26,715 nucleotides of DNA from Desulfonema limicola (GTDB lineage Bacteria; Desulfobacterota; Desulfobacteria; Desulfobacterales; Desulfosalsimonadaceae). Positions 8,407-16,254 of the stretch are shown piece by piece. Location: assembly GCA_020722245.1 (NCBI GenBank), contig DYLE01000006.1:1-26715 (forward strand), in the 5' to 3' direction. The position numbers were made by a program, and so were the translations under genes. The notes under the pieces were generated by a model that had not been told where the DNA came from, did no database searches, and worked only from the letters and a program-made list of their open reading frames with translations. Position 1 is the first letter of the stretch. Every line of letters starts with the position of its first letter.

Positions 8407-10487
8407 GTCAGTTGTTGATTGAAATCGGAACCGAGGAGATTCCGGCGGGGTATATCAAGCCTGCCCTGGAATTTTTGTCCGTCACTCTGTCCGCACGGCT
8501 GGACCATGCCCGGATTCGACATGGAAGAATACAGACCTATGGAACCCCGAGGCGCCTTGCGGTTTTAGCGGACGGCCTGTCCGAAAGACAGGACCCCTTG
8601 AAAATCGAGGTCATGGGCCCGCCCGAGCGGGTCGGCCTGGATGCCTCGGGCAAGCCCACGACGCCGGCCCGGAAGTTCGCTGAAAAAGTCGGCGTCCCGG
8701 TAACCGCTTTAAGCATCAAGGAGACCGACAGGGGCCGCTACCTTGTGGCCGTTAAAACCGAAAACGGCATGGCGACCAAAACCGTTTTAAAAGATATCCT
8801 TCCGGATCTGGTCCTTTCCATTCCATTTCCCAAGGTCATGCGCTGGTCGGACCTTAAGATCGGGTTCGCCCGCCCGATTCATTCCATCTGCGCGATTTTG
8901 GACAAAACCGTGATCCCCTTTCAGGTGGGGAATCTCAAGGCCGGAAGGTTCGTTTATGGCCACCGGTTTAATCATCCGGAACGGATCCGGCTGGAATCGC
9001 CCGAACAATACCTTGATCGGTTATCCGCCGCGCGGGTGCTGGCCGACATCGATCAGCGCAAGGCCGTCATGACCGAGCAGATGGCCAAGGCAGCCGCAGG
9101 GGTGGGGGGACGGGTATTGCCGGATGCGGAACTGGTGGATGTCGTGGCAAACCTTATTGAATATCCTGCGGCCGTGATCGGACGGTTTGATGCGAAATAC
9201 TTAAATCTTCCTTCGGAAATCCTGATCACCGCCATGCGGGAGCATCAGAAGTATTTTGCGGTGGTCGACCCATCACATAATTTGATGCCGTTTTTCATCG
9301 CGGTAAACAATACCCTGGCCGAAGACATGTCTCTGGTCGCCAAAGGGCACGAACGGGTGCTCAGGGCCCGGCTGGAGGACGCCCAGTTTTTCTACCAAAG
9401 CGATTTAAAGCTGCCCCTTGACGAATTGTCACAGAGGCTGAAATCGGTGGTTTTTCAGGCCGATCTCGGATCCATGTACGACAAGGCCTTACGGATTGAA
9501 AGGCTTGCCTCGGTCCTGGCCGAGGCGTTGAACCTTGATCCGTCTACCGTGGCTCAGGTTTCCAGGGCGGCGCGGTTGTGCAAGGCCGATCTGGTGAGCC
9601 ATGTGGTCACCGAGTTTCCCAAGCTTCAGGGGATCATGGGCCGGATTTACGCCCATGCCGCGGGTGAGCCGGACAACCTGGCTGCTGCCATTGAAGAGCA
9701 CTACCGTCCGACCTTCTCCGGCGGACAGCTTCCACAGACTATAGAAGGCGCCTTGCTCAGCATAGCGGACAAGATGGATTCATTGTGCGGATGCTTCAGC
9801 ATCGGCCTTGTTCCGTCCGGCACATCCGATCCCTATGCCCTTCGCCGCCAGGGCATCGGCGTCCTTCAGATCGCCTTGGATCGTGGCTTTTCTTTTTCCG
9901 TAAAAAAAATCATTGATTCGAGCCTGTCTCTGTTCGGCAAGGGCCAAACCCCGGAAAACCTCAGGGCGGCCGAGGGCGTCTATGAATTTTTAAAGAATCG
10001 AATGGCGCATCTGCTTGAGGAGGCCGGAATTCCCCGGGACCTGGTCGCCGCGGTTTTATCGGTTTCCGGGGAGTTTATTCCGGACACCTGGAAAAGGGCG
10101 CATGCCCTGTATCGCCTGAAACAGCAGCCGGATTTTGATACCTTAGCGATCGGGTTCAAGCGGGTGGTGAACATCATCAAAAAAGCCGACCCTGCCGAAA
10201 CCGCATCGCGGCAGGTTGACACTGGGCTTTTTGCCCATGAATCCGAAACCCGTCTGTATGAAAGGTTCAACGCGGTCAAGGCCGAGGTCCTGAATCACTT
10301 AAATCAAGAAAATATCGATGCTGCCTTTGCGGCGGTCGCATCGCTGCGCGAATCCGTAGACCGGTTTTTTGACGATGTGATGGTGATGGTCGATGATACG
10401 GACGTTCGAAAAAACCGCCTGGGACTGCTGGGACAGATCGCCGGGCTTTTTGAGCGGTTGGCTGATTTTTCAAAAATTTCAACCTAG
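8403..10487 (+). CDS. glyS: Glycyl-tRNA synthetase beta subunit
   Basis: A 694-residue protein matching the usual GlyS length. The N-terminus SQLLIEIGTEEIPAGYIKPAL and the internal blocks FPKVMRWSDLKIGFARPIHS, AVIGRFDAKYLNLPSEILIT and MREHQKYFAV are characteristic. A middle HD-like region contains LCKADLVSHVVTEFPKLQGIMG, and the C-terminal quarter is a helical tRNA anticodon-binding domain. GlyS binds tRNA-Gly and completes the alpha2beta2 enzyme in the cytoplasm. The start codon lies within the last codons of glyQ (ATGA overlap), and AGGAAAA upstream is the likely ribosome site. The next small gene follows after 34 nt. Confidence 0.97.
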   Translation: MSQLLIEIGTEEIPAGYIKPALEFLSVTLSARLDHARIRHGRIQTYGTPRRLAVLADGLSERQDPLKIEVMGPPERVGLDASGKPTTPARKFAEKVGVPVTALSIKETDRGRYLVAVKTENGMATKTVLKDILPDLVLSIPFPKVMRWSDLKIGFARPIHSICAILDKTVIPFQVGNLKAGRFVYGHRFNHPERIRLESPEQYLDRLSAARVLADIDQRKAVMTEQMAKAAAGVGGRVLPDAELVDVVANLIEYPAAVIGRFDAKYLNLPSEILITAMREHQKYFAVVDPSHNLMPFFIAVNNTLAEDMSLVAKGHERVLRARLEDAQFFYQSDLKLPLDELSQRLKSVVFQADLGSMYDKALRIERLASVLAEALNLDPSTVAQVSRAARLCKADLVSHVVTEFPKLQGIMGRIYAHAAGEPDNLAAAIEEHYRPTFSGGQLPQTIEGALLSIADKMDSLCGCFSIGLVPSGTSDPYALRRQGIGVLQIALDRGFSFSVKKIIDSSLSLFGKGQTPENLRAAEGVYEFLKNRMAHLLEEAGIPRDLVAAVLSVSGEFIPDTWKRAHALYRLKQQPDFDTLAIGFKRVVNIIKKADPAETASRQVDTGLFAHESETRLYERFNAVKAEVLNHLNQENIDAAFAAVASLRESVDRFFDDVMVMVDDTDVRKNRLGLLGQIAGLFERLADFSKIST

Positions 10488-10521
10488 GCGTTCAGCCTGG
10501 CATGAAAGGGAGGATTACAGG

Positions 10522-10782
10522 ATGGCGGGATATGATCCGGAAAAAGATCAGGTGTTGAAAAAATGGGAGTCCGAGGAAACCGGACTGGTGATATCCATCA
10601 ACCGGTATGGGGACGGTGAGCCCAAGCTTCAGATCGGACCGCGCGTCATCATCAAGCCGGATGGCAGCAAGGGGCGGACTGTCAAGGCGGGCCGCCTCAC
10701 CATTGAGGATGTCATGTGGCTGTATGAAAGGATCGACGAGGTCAAGGAGGAGCTCGCAGCCCTTGCCCATCCCTTGAAATAG
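10522..10782 (+). CDS. Conserved-looking 86-residue protein, function unknown
   Basis: An 86-residue soluble protein with a strong ribosome site, GGGAGG at 10508-10513, 8 nt before the ATG. There is no signal peptide, membrane segment or cysteine. The sequence is charged, with a beta-rich middle (GLVISINRYGDGEPKLQIGP, then a basic patch containing KPDGSKGRTVKAGR) and a C-terminal amphipathic helix (LTIEDVMWLYERIDEVKEEL). Codon use and GC content match the neighbouring core genes, so I take it as a real gene. I do not recognise the family. Its place immediately after glyS and before a terminator makes it the last gene of the mfd-glyS run, which suggests a housekeeping rather than accessory role, but nothing more specific. 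Confidence 0.8.
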   Translation: MAGYDPEKDQVLKKWESEETGLVISINRYGDGEPKLQIGPRVIIKPDGSKGRTVKAGRLTIEDVMWLYERIDEVKEELAALAHPLK

Positions 10783-10787
10783 CCGAT

Positions 10788-10828
10788 GAAGGCTGAAGGT
10801 GGAAGGTGGAAGACAGAAGCCTGAAGGT
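10788..10828 (+). repeat. Short purine-rich GAAGG repeat
   Basis: Just after the 86-residue gene is a 41-nt purine-rich stretch built from variants of GAAGGCT / GAAGGTG, with four GAAGG units in tandem or near-tandem. Its 3' end forms the left arm of the terminator at 10818-10846. It has no coding potential. Confidence 0.5.
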
Positions 10829-10846
10829 AACAGGCTGAATTTTTTT
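10818..10846 (+). terminator. Rho-independent terminator after the glyS operon
   Basis: AGCCTG (10818-10823) pairs with CAGGCT (10831-10836) around a 7-nt loop, and after three bases a run of seven T follows (10840-10846). The stem is short but GC-rich, and its position 36 nt after the last stop of the mfd-to-orf86 run fits an operon end. Confidence 0.6.
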
Positions 10847-10931
10847 ATGTTCTCCTTGATCTCTGTGGTTAAATTTTTTATTTTGCCAACCGGGGAAACC
10901 GGGTTCCTTGGAAGTCCTAAGTTTTCGCTTC

Positions 10932-11065
10932 GTGAGTCTTTCGGGAGGCGGTTTGCATTGAATGGGAGGTTGCAAGGACTCGGCTCAAGCGCCTCAAACA
11001 GTTTGCAATTTTTAACGCATTTAATACAAACCGCTTATTTCCCCGAAAGCCTCAATCGCGCTCAC
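10932..11065. repeat. Long imperfect inverted repeat in noncoding DNA
   Basis: This segment is a nested imperfect palindrome. Outermost, GTGAG (10932-10936) pairs with CTCAC (11061-11065). CTTTCGGG (10938-10945) is the exact complement of CCCGAAAG (11042-11049). The core arms at 10948-10966 and 11016-11034 match at 16 of 19 positions (GCGGTTTG...AATG), and TTGCAA occurs inside both (10970-10975, 11003-11008). About 50 nt separate the core arms. No protein is encoded. It could be a MITE-like or other dispersed repeat, or the DNA for a structured 5' leader of the next gene. Together with the terminator, the 274-nt stretch 10847-11120 holds nothing else I can identify. Confidence 0.5.
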
Positions 11066-11120
11066 AGGGGTCTTTTTACCCATGCATCATGTTTAATGAA
11101 TCCACAAACCCTCACGGGCC

Positions 11121-11870
11121 ATGAAAAACCTTGATGTCCTCATTACCCCTTTTGCCGGGAACCGCGGCCGGCCCATCGGAAAAAGATGCGTGATGGTCGC
11201 AAACCCGGCGGACTTTAACCTGCTATGCCGCCTGACCCAAACGACCGGCGCAGGTTCTACCCGGCTGATGATGAGCCGGCTTTTTCAGGGGGGAAAAGGA
11301 AACGGCCGATTCAGTCTTCTGGGGCCGTTTGTGGGAGCCCCCTATGCGGTCATCCTTCAGGAAACCGCCATCGCTCAAGGCGCTCGGGAAATCGTTCTTT
11401 TCGGTTGGTGCGGGGCCGTATCCTCCGATGTCCATGTCGGCGACATCGTTATCCCCTCATCCGCGCTGATTGATGACGGCACCTCCAGAAATTATATCAA
11501 CGAGGAAACAGACGAGGTGTTTCCCTCGGCGGCTGTGCAACAGGGTTTAAAAGACGCCCTGATAAAAAGAAAAATCATATTTCATGAGGGAAGGATCTGG
11601 TCCACGGACGCGGTTTTTCGGGAAACCCACGAAAAAATTCAATTCTACAATAAAAGGGGTGCGATTGCGGTGGAGATGGAAGCCGCCGCTGTCTTTTCCG
11701 TCGGGGGTTTTCGCGGCGTCGAGGTCGGCTGTATTCTGGTGGCCTCCGATGAGCTGTTCTCCGGCAAGTGGGTGAGGGGGTTTTCCAATCCCGCCTTTAT
11801 TCAAAGCCGGCGGGCGGTCTGCAAAATGTTTCGGGATTTGATACTCCAAAAAGAACTTGTTTCTTCATAG
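11121..11870 (+). CDS. Nucleoside phosphorylase / nucleosidase family protein
   Basis: A 249-residue member of the PNP/UDP phosphorylase superfamily, which cleaves the N-glycosidic bond of nucleosides in the cytoplasm. Supporting blocks are GPFVGAPYAVILQETAIAQGA, the glycine-rich FGWCGAVSSDVHVGDIVIP, the substrate-loop region DDGTSRNYI, the hallmark AVEMEAAAVFSVG with the ribose-binding Met-Glu pair, and ASDEL near the C-terminus. The superfamily includes uridine phosphorylase, purine nucleoside phosphorylase, MTA/SAH nucleosidase and futalosine hydrolase; the overall layout is closest to uridine phosphorylase, but the base specificity cannot be read by eye. The ribosome site before the ATG is weak. 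Its TAG stop is part of the AGGA ribosome site of ligA, so the two are probably co-transcribed. Confidence 0.85.
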   Translation: MKNLDVLITPFAGNRGRPIGKRCVMVANPADFNLLCRLTQTTGAGSTRLMMSRLFQGGKGNGRFSLLGPFVGAPYAVILQETAIAQGAREIVLFGWCGAVSSDVHVGDIVIPSSALIDDGTSRNYINEETDEVFPSAAVQQGLKDALIKRKIIFHEGRIWSTDAVFRETHEKIQFYNKRGAIAVEMEAAAVFSVGGFRGVEVGCILVASDELFSGKWVRGFSNPAFIQSRRAVCKMFRDLILQKELVSS

Positions 11871-11878
11871 GAATTCAA

Positions 11879-13918
11879 ATGGCACGCAGCATAGATCCTG
11901 AGGTCGTCAAACGGATTGATGGCCTGCGCCGGGAGCTCCACCGGCATAATCACCGGTATTTTGTCTTAGACGATCCGGAAATTTCCGATGCGGAATACGA
12001 CCGCATGATGAAGGAGCTGATTGAGCTTGAAACCCTCTGGCCCGAGCTTGCCAGCCCGGACTCCCCTTCCCAGCGGGTGGGGTCGCCCCCCCTGGACCGG
12101 TTTGAAACCCACAAGCATCGGCATCCCATGCAAAGCCTGGAGAAGGGATTCGATGAAGCCGATTTTATCAGTTTTGACCAGCGGGTGAAAAAAGCCTTAA
12201 ACTCCGATGCTGAGGTGCTTTATACCGTCGAGCCCAAAATCGACGGCATTGCGGTGGAACTGGTGTATGAAAACCGCCGGCTGGCCCTGGCCTCCACCCG
12301 CGGGGATGGGGTGAACGGCGAGGTGATTACCGCCAATGTCAAAACCATTCCCACCGTGCCTCTGGTTCTTCAGGAGCATGAAGATCTGCCGGTTCCTTCA
12401 CCGCTTGAGGTTCGGGGCGAGGTCTTTATGACAAAGGAGAATTTTCGGCTGCTCAATGAACAGCGATTAAAACAGGAACAGCCGCTTTTTGCCAATCCGA
12501 GAAACGCCGCCGCAGGCTCCCTGCGGCAGCTCGACTCCGCCATAACCGCCCAAAGACCTCTTGAAATTTATGTGTACGGCGTCGGTGATCCCTTGGCTTT
12601 AAACACAGATTCCCATGCCGAGGCCATGGCGTGGCTCAGGCGGCTGGGCTTTCGGACCAACCCCTTGATTCGGACAAAGATACCCTTAACCGAGGTTTTG
12701 TCCTGCTACCGGGAGCTTGAGGAAAAGCGCGGGCAAATCCCCTATGAGATGGATGGAATGGTGGTCAAGGTGGACCGGTTTTCTTTTCAGGACCGGCTCG
12801 GATCCACCTCCCGAAGCCCCCGCTGGGCGATTGCGATCAAGTTTAAGGCCACCCAGGAGACCACCCGGGTGCTTGATATTCGCGTGCAGGTGGGTCGGAC
12901 CGGCGCATTGACCCCGGTGGCGCACCTTGAACCGGTGCGCGTCGGAGGCGTGGTGGTGAGCCGGGCGACCCTTCACAACCAGGATGAAATCGAAAAAAAG
13001 GATATTCGAATCGGGGATATGGTGTTTGTCCAGCGGGCAGGGGACGTCATTCCTGAGGTGGTCAAGGTCGTCGCCTCCAGCCGAGACGGCACCCAGAAGC
13101 CTTTTCAAATGCCGCACTCCTGCCCTGTGTGCGGTGCCACGGTCGTTCGCCTGGCAGGGGAAGCGGTCATCCGCTGCGTGAATGCCGCCTGCCCGGCTCA
13201 GCTCAAAGGCCACATTCGGCATTTTGTCTCCAAGCCGGGCTTTGACATCGACGGCCTCGGGGAGAAGCGGATTGATCAGATGGTGGACGCGGGGCTGATC
13301 TCATCCTGCGCAGATCTTTTCGACTTGAATGCGGAAAGCCTCAAGAAGCTTGAGGGAATGGCCGAAAAGTCCATCCAGAATCTGCTTTCCGCCATTGAAA
13401 ACAGCAAGCGGATCAGCCTTTCCCGTTTTCTGGTCGCTCTAGGGATTCGGCATGTGGGCGAGCACATCGCAAAAATTTTGTCTTTTGAGCTAAAGGATAT
13501 TGATACCATCCTATCGGTTACGCCCGAAAGGCTTGAGACGATTGAGGGGATAGGACAGGTGGTGGCAAACAGTGTTTGGGCGTTTTTCAGCCGGGAGGAA
13601 AACCTCAAGAGCATTCAAAAAATGATAAAAAGCGGGGTGGTTATTATTCCGGACGCTTCGCCGACGGAAAATCAGCATCTTGCCGGTGCAAGCTTTGTCC
13701 TCACCGGAAGGCTTTCATCCATGCCCCGATCCCGCGCCAAGCAGCTCATCGAGAAAGCAGGGGGCACTGTCACCGGCGCGGTCACCGGTCAAACCGATTA
13801 TGTAGTCGTGGGCGAAGACCCGGGCTCAAAACTTACCGAGGCGCAAAAACGGGGGATTCAAATTCTCAGTGAACCGGAGTTTTTGAAACTGGTCGGCGCA
13901 TCAGAACAGCCGGGTTAA
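11879..13918 (+). CDS. ligA: NAD-dependent DNA ligase LigA
   Basis: A 679-residue NAD+-dependent DNA ligase of standard length that joins Okazaki fragments and seals repair nicks. It has an N-terminal Ia domain (LRRELHRHNHRYFVLDDPEI) that binds NMN, the adenylation motif EPKIDG with catalytic Lys120, and STRGDGVNGE. The OB-fold contains VQVGRTGALTPVAHLEPV. The four zinc cysteines are at 415, 418, 433 and 438, followed by helix-hairpin-helix repeats (GFDIDGLGEKRIDQM) and a C-terminal BRCT domain at about 600-672 (FVLTGRL...DYVVVGEDPGSK). The ATG at 11879 is chosen over upstream in-frame codons because AGGA (11869-11872) lies 6 nt before it and known LigA proteins begin near here. All catalytic elements are present. 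Confidence 0.97.
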   Translation: MARSIDPEVVKRIDGLRRELHRHNHRYFVLDDPEISDAEYDRMMKELIELETLWPELASPDSPSQRVGSPPLDRFETHKHRHPMQSLEKGFDEADFISFDQRVKKALNSDAEVLYTVEPKIDGIAVELVYENRRLALASTRGDGVNGEVITANVKTIPTVPLVLQEHEDLPVPSPLEVRGEVFMTKENFRLLNEQRLKQEQPLFANPRNAAAGSLRQLDSAITAQRPLEIYVYGVGDPLALNTDSHAEAMAWLRRLGFRTNPLIRTKIPLTEVLSCYRELEEKRGQIPYEMDGMVVKVDRFSFQDRLGSTSRSPRWAIAIKFKATQETTRVLDIRVQVGRTGALTPVAHLEPVRVGGVVVSRATLHNQDEIEKKDIRIGDMVFVQRAGDVIPEVVKVVASSRDGTQKPFQMPHSCPVCGATVVRLAGEAVIRCVNAACPAQLKGHIRHFVSKPGFDIDGLGEKRIDQMVDAGLISSCADLFDLNAESLKKLEGMAEKSIQNLLSAIENSKRISLSRFLVALGIRHVGEHIAKILSFELKDIDTILSVTPERLETIEGIGQVVANSVWAFFSREENLKSIQKMIKSGVVIIPDASPTENQHLAGASFVLTGRLSSMPRSRAKQLIEKAGGTVTGAVTGQTDYVVVGEDPGSKLTEAQKRGIQILSEPEFLKLVGASEQPG

Positions 13919-13943
13919 ACCAAAAATTGAAAAAGGGGTCAGC

Positions 13944-14231
13944 ATGACGGAAAGGGTAAGGGTCCGCGTCCGGATCAGCGGAAGGGTGCAGGGGGTGTGC
14001 TTTCGCATGGAAACCCAACGCGCAGCCTCTCGAATCGGGGTTCTCGGATGGGTGCGGAACATGCGCGACGGCAGGGTGGAGGCGGTTTTTGAAGGCGAGG
14101 CCCAGCGTGTTGATGAAATCCTCAAATGGTGTGAAAAAGGCCCTCCTCTGGCCCTGGTGAACCGTCTGGAGGTGTTTAAGGAGGATTACACGGGAGAGTA
14201 TTCCGATTTTACGATTCGCTACACCTCTTGA
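13944..14231 (+). CDS. Acylphosphatase
   Basis: A 95-residue cytoplasmic enzyme that hydrolyses carboxyl-phosphate bonds such as acetyl phosphate or 1,3-bisphosphoglycerate. The two family signatures are complete: GRVQGVCFR with phosphate-binding Arg21, and GWVRNMRDGRVEAVFEG with catalytic Asn39. Length and beta-alpha-beta pattern fit the single-domain family. AGGGG about 7 nt before the ATG is a suitable ribosome site. It lies 25 nt after ligA in the same direction and is convergent with the HU gene. The usual symbol is acyP, but it is not needed to define the function. Confidence 0.95.
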   Translation: MTERVRVRVRISGRVQGVCFRMETQRAASRIGVLGWVRNMRDGRVEAVFEGEAQRVDEILKWCEKGPPLALVNRLEVFKEDYTGEYSDFTIRYTS

Positions 14232-14256
14232 GGAAGAAATTCGGTAGGGCAGAGAC

Positions 14257-14300
14257 AAAAAAAGAGGCCCTCTTCGAAGAAGACTTCGATTTCAGGCCTC
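14257..14300 (-). terminator. Rho-independent terminator of the HU gene
   Basis: Read on the minus strand, GAGGCC (14300-14295) pairs with GGCCTC (14269-14264), with an inner hairpin TCGAAG/CTTCGA capped by a 4-nt loop. It is followed directly by seven T (14263-14257). The run lies on the minus side only, so it mainly serves the HU gene, 22 nt after its stop; on the plus strand the same stem lies 32 nt after the acylphosphatase stop but lacks a U-tract. Confidence 0.85.
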
Positions 14301-14321
14301 GCTGCTTTATAGTGAATTTTT

Positions 14322-14594
14322 TTAGACGCTGTCCTTTAAGAGTTTTCCCGGCTTAAACTTGACCACATTGCGCGCCTTGATCTTGATCACGGCACCGGAC
14401 TGAGGGTTCCTGCCGGTTCGGGCCTGGCGGCGGACCTTTGTGAAGGTGCCAAAACCCACGAGGGTCACCTTGCCGTCTTTTTTCTTCAGGGTTTTGGAAA
14501 TGCCGTCCAACAATGAGCTCAGCGCGGCGGCTGCGGCGACCTTGGAAATCCCTGCGTCTTTGGCCATTTTGTCCACCAGTTCTGCCTTCGTCAT
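14322..14594 (-). CDS. HU-family DNA-binding protein
   Basis: A 90-residue nucleoid protein of exact HU size. The N-terminus TKAELVDKMAKDAGISKVAA is the dimerisation helix pair. GKVTLVGFGTFTKVRRQARTGRNPQSG contains the canonical GFGTF and the RxGRNPxxG arm tip whose proline intercalates into DNA. The end KIKARNVVKFKPGKLLKD completes the fold. It bends and compacts DNA as a homo- or heterodimer. The ATG at 14594 is preceded by GGGAGG at a 5-nt spacing; an in-frame extension to 14699 is not supported. It is monocistronic, with its own promoter (14647-14675) and terminator. HU and IHF subunits cannot be told apart securely, but the sequence reads as HU. Confidence 0.95.
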   Translation of the reverse strand: MTKAELVDKMAKDAGISKVAAAAALSSLLDGISKTLKKKDGKVTLVGFGTFTKVRRQARTGRNPQSGAVIKIKARNVVKFKPGKLLKDSV

Positions 14595-14646
14595 GACGTC
14601 CTCCCTTTTTAAAAGATTATGGTTAGAACAAACCCCGATGGCCGCC

Positions 14647-14675
14647 ACTTTAAACCAGGTTTTTAGGCTTGTCAA
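14647..14675 (-). promoter_or_regulatory. Sigma70-type promoter of the HU gene
   Basis: On the minus strand a perfect -35 TTGACA (14675-14670) is followed after 17 nt by TAAAGT (14652-14647). The flanking DNA upstream (14676-14730) is extremely A/T-rich on this strand, with long A-tracts that may act as an UP element. The predicted transcript would start near 14640, giving a leader of about 45 nt before the HU ATG. Confidence 0.75.
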
Positions 14676-15078
14676 TAAATAAAATGGGTTTTTTTCCATT
14701 TTTTTTCAATTTTTTTTAAGGAACGATTTTGTTAACGGGCGCTGCTTCTGAACCTGGAAAGAGGCAGGCATTCAAATTAAGCAATAACATGCTGTCAAAA
14801 CCCCTTGCTTCTGGAATTGAGCATCCTGTCGAAGCTGGCGCAGAGCATCAAAAAAAGCAAGTTTTTTTGGTTTTTAAACATGCAAAATCAATACAGACGC
14901 AGATTTATAAAGGGGATATCGATCGGATCCGCGTCTGATAAAGCTTTTCACGCCTTGTGAATAATTATATAATTCATTGTTTTTAAATTAAATTTTTATA
15001 GATCGGTGCGGACGCCGAATCGGCAAGGATTTTAAAATAAACTCGCATGGTTTGGGGGTTTGCAGGCAGGGGCTCGGG
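14676..15078. other. AT-rich intergenic region between HU and ftsY
   Basis: About 400 nt without a convincing gene. It holds A/T-tracts upstream of the HU promoter, an 11-nt inverted repeat at 14894-14904 and 14927-14937 (CAGACGCAGAT with its near-complement, one mismatch or a G-U pair depending on strand), an A7-gcaag-T7 palindrome near 14850-14868, and a small hairpin at 15001-15021 (GATCGG/CCGAATC) that could be the weak end of the smc-ftsY transcript on the minus strand. No strong U-tract follows any of these. Confidence 0.4.
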
Positions 15079-16254
15079 TTAGAGGAGGGCGTCGACAAAC
15101 AGCTTCGGGTCAAACGGCTGAAGGTCCTCGATCCCTTCGCCGATTCCGATGTATCGAATGGGGATCTTCAGCTCATGGCCGATGGCGATAACGATCCCAC
15201 CCTTGGCGGTGCCGTCGAGCTTGGTGAGGATGATGCCGGTGACACCGATTTCATCGTTGAACAGCCTGGCCTGGGCAACCGCATTCTGCCCGGTGGTCGC
15301 ATCCAGCACCAGAAGCGCCTCATGCGGCGCATTCGGGATTTTTTTGGAAATGCTTCGCTTGATCTTCTTGAGCTGTTCCATCAGGTTGGTCTTGGTGTGA
15401 AGCCGGCCCGCGGTATCCACCAGGACGATATCCATCTGCCTCGCCACAGCAGCCTCCACACTGTCAAAGGCGACCGCCGCGGGATCTGCCTTGTCCCGGT
15501 GTTTCACGATTTCTGCGCCGGCGCGTTCGGCCCACGCCTCCAGCTGTTCCACGGCCGCGGCCCTGAAGGTATCGGAGGCCGCCAGCAGGACCTTTTTTCC
15601 TTCCGCGGCATACCGGGCCGCCAGTTTTCCAATGGTCGTGGTTTTTCCCACCCCGTTTACACCGACCACCAGGATGACATGCGGCCTGCCTGAAATTTGC
15701 TTTAAGTCCTCTGTGCCAATAAAGGAAAGCATCTCTGTTTTCAGATGCTGTTTAAAATCCTCGGCGCCGGTGATGCCTTCGATCTTTTCGGAAATCCGGG
15801 ATATCAGTTCCGTCGTGGTTGAAACCCCCACGTCGGAGGTAATCAATGCCTCTTCAATTTCCTCAAGGGCTTCATGGTCAATCGCCGGTTTTCCGGCAAG
15901 AATGACGTCGAACCGTTTTGAAAGGCTCTGGCGGGTTTTAAGAAGGCCGGATCGAAGCCGATCCAGAAAACCGGCTCTTGCCTCAAAACCCAAGGGGACT
16001 TCTTTGGCGAGCGTTTTCTCGGTAAGGCCAAGGGGCTCCGGGGTGTGATCCGGCTCAAGGGTTTGCGAGGCCGGACTTATGGATTCATGGCGGTTTAATT
16101 CATCCCGAAGGACCGCTTGGGTTTTTATTTTTGTTTTGCGCGACCGGACCCGCCTCAGGATAAGAAGGAGAAAGACGATGAGCAGAAGGCCAAAAATTTC
16201 CGTCAGCGGACTGCGATAGAGAAAGGGAAACAGGTCGCTTAAGGCTTCAGGCAT
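15079..16254 (-). CDS. ftsY: Signal recognition particle receptor FtsY with membrane helix
   Basis: A 391-residue SRP GTPase receptor that docks ribosome-SRP complexes at the inner membrane. The C-terminal NG domain is complete: an N-domain helical bundle from about 100, G1 GVNGVGKTT at 198-206 with Lys204, DTFRAAAVEQL, DTAGR, TKLDGTAKGG, and the C-terminal GIGEGIEDLQPFD. In place of the long acidic A-domain of E. coli FtsY, residues 19-33 form a single hydrophobic helix (TEIFGLLLIVFLLLIL) followed by a strongly basic patch RRVRSRKTKIK and then a short linker. This predicts an integral membrane anchor with the NG domain in the cytoplasm. The start overlaps the end of smc by 8 nt, implying translational coupling. 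Confidence 0.96.
   Translation of the reverse strand: MPEALSDLFPFLYRSPLTEIFGLLLIVFLLLILRRVRSRKTKIKTQAVLRDELNRHESISPASQTLEPDHTPEPLGLTEKTLAKEVPLGFEARAGFLDRLRSGLLKTRQSLSKRFDVILAGKPAIDHEALEEIEEALITSDVGVSTTTELISRISEKIEGITGAEDFKQHLKTEMLSFIGTEDLKQISGRPHVILVVGVNGVGKTTTIGKLAARYAAEGKKVLLAASDTFRAAAVEQLEAWAERAGAEIVKHRDKADPAAVAFDSVEAAVARQMDIVLVDTAGRLHTKTNLMEQLKKIKRSISKKIPNAPHEALLVLDATTGQNAVAQARLFNDEIGVTGIILTKLDGTAKGGIVIAIGHELKIPIRYIGIGEGIEDLQPFDPKLFVDALL

Noticed and set aside
14729..14938. 69-codon plus-strand frame starting at TTG with AAGGA 6 nt upstream
   Set aside because: The ribosome site is good, but the start is TTG, the frame lies in AT-rich intergenic DNA with no coding bias, no family is recognisable, and its end is part of an inverted repeat.
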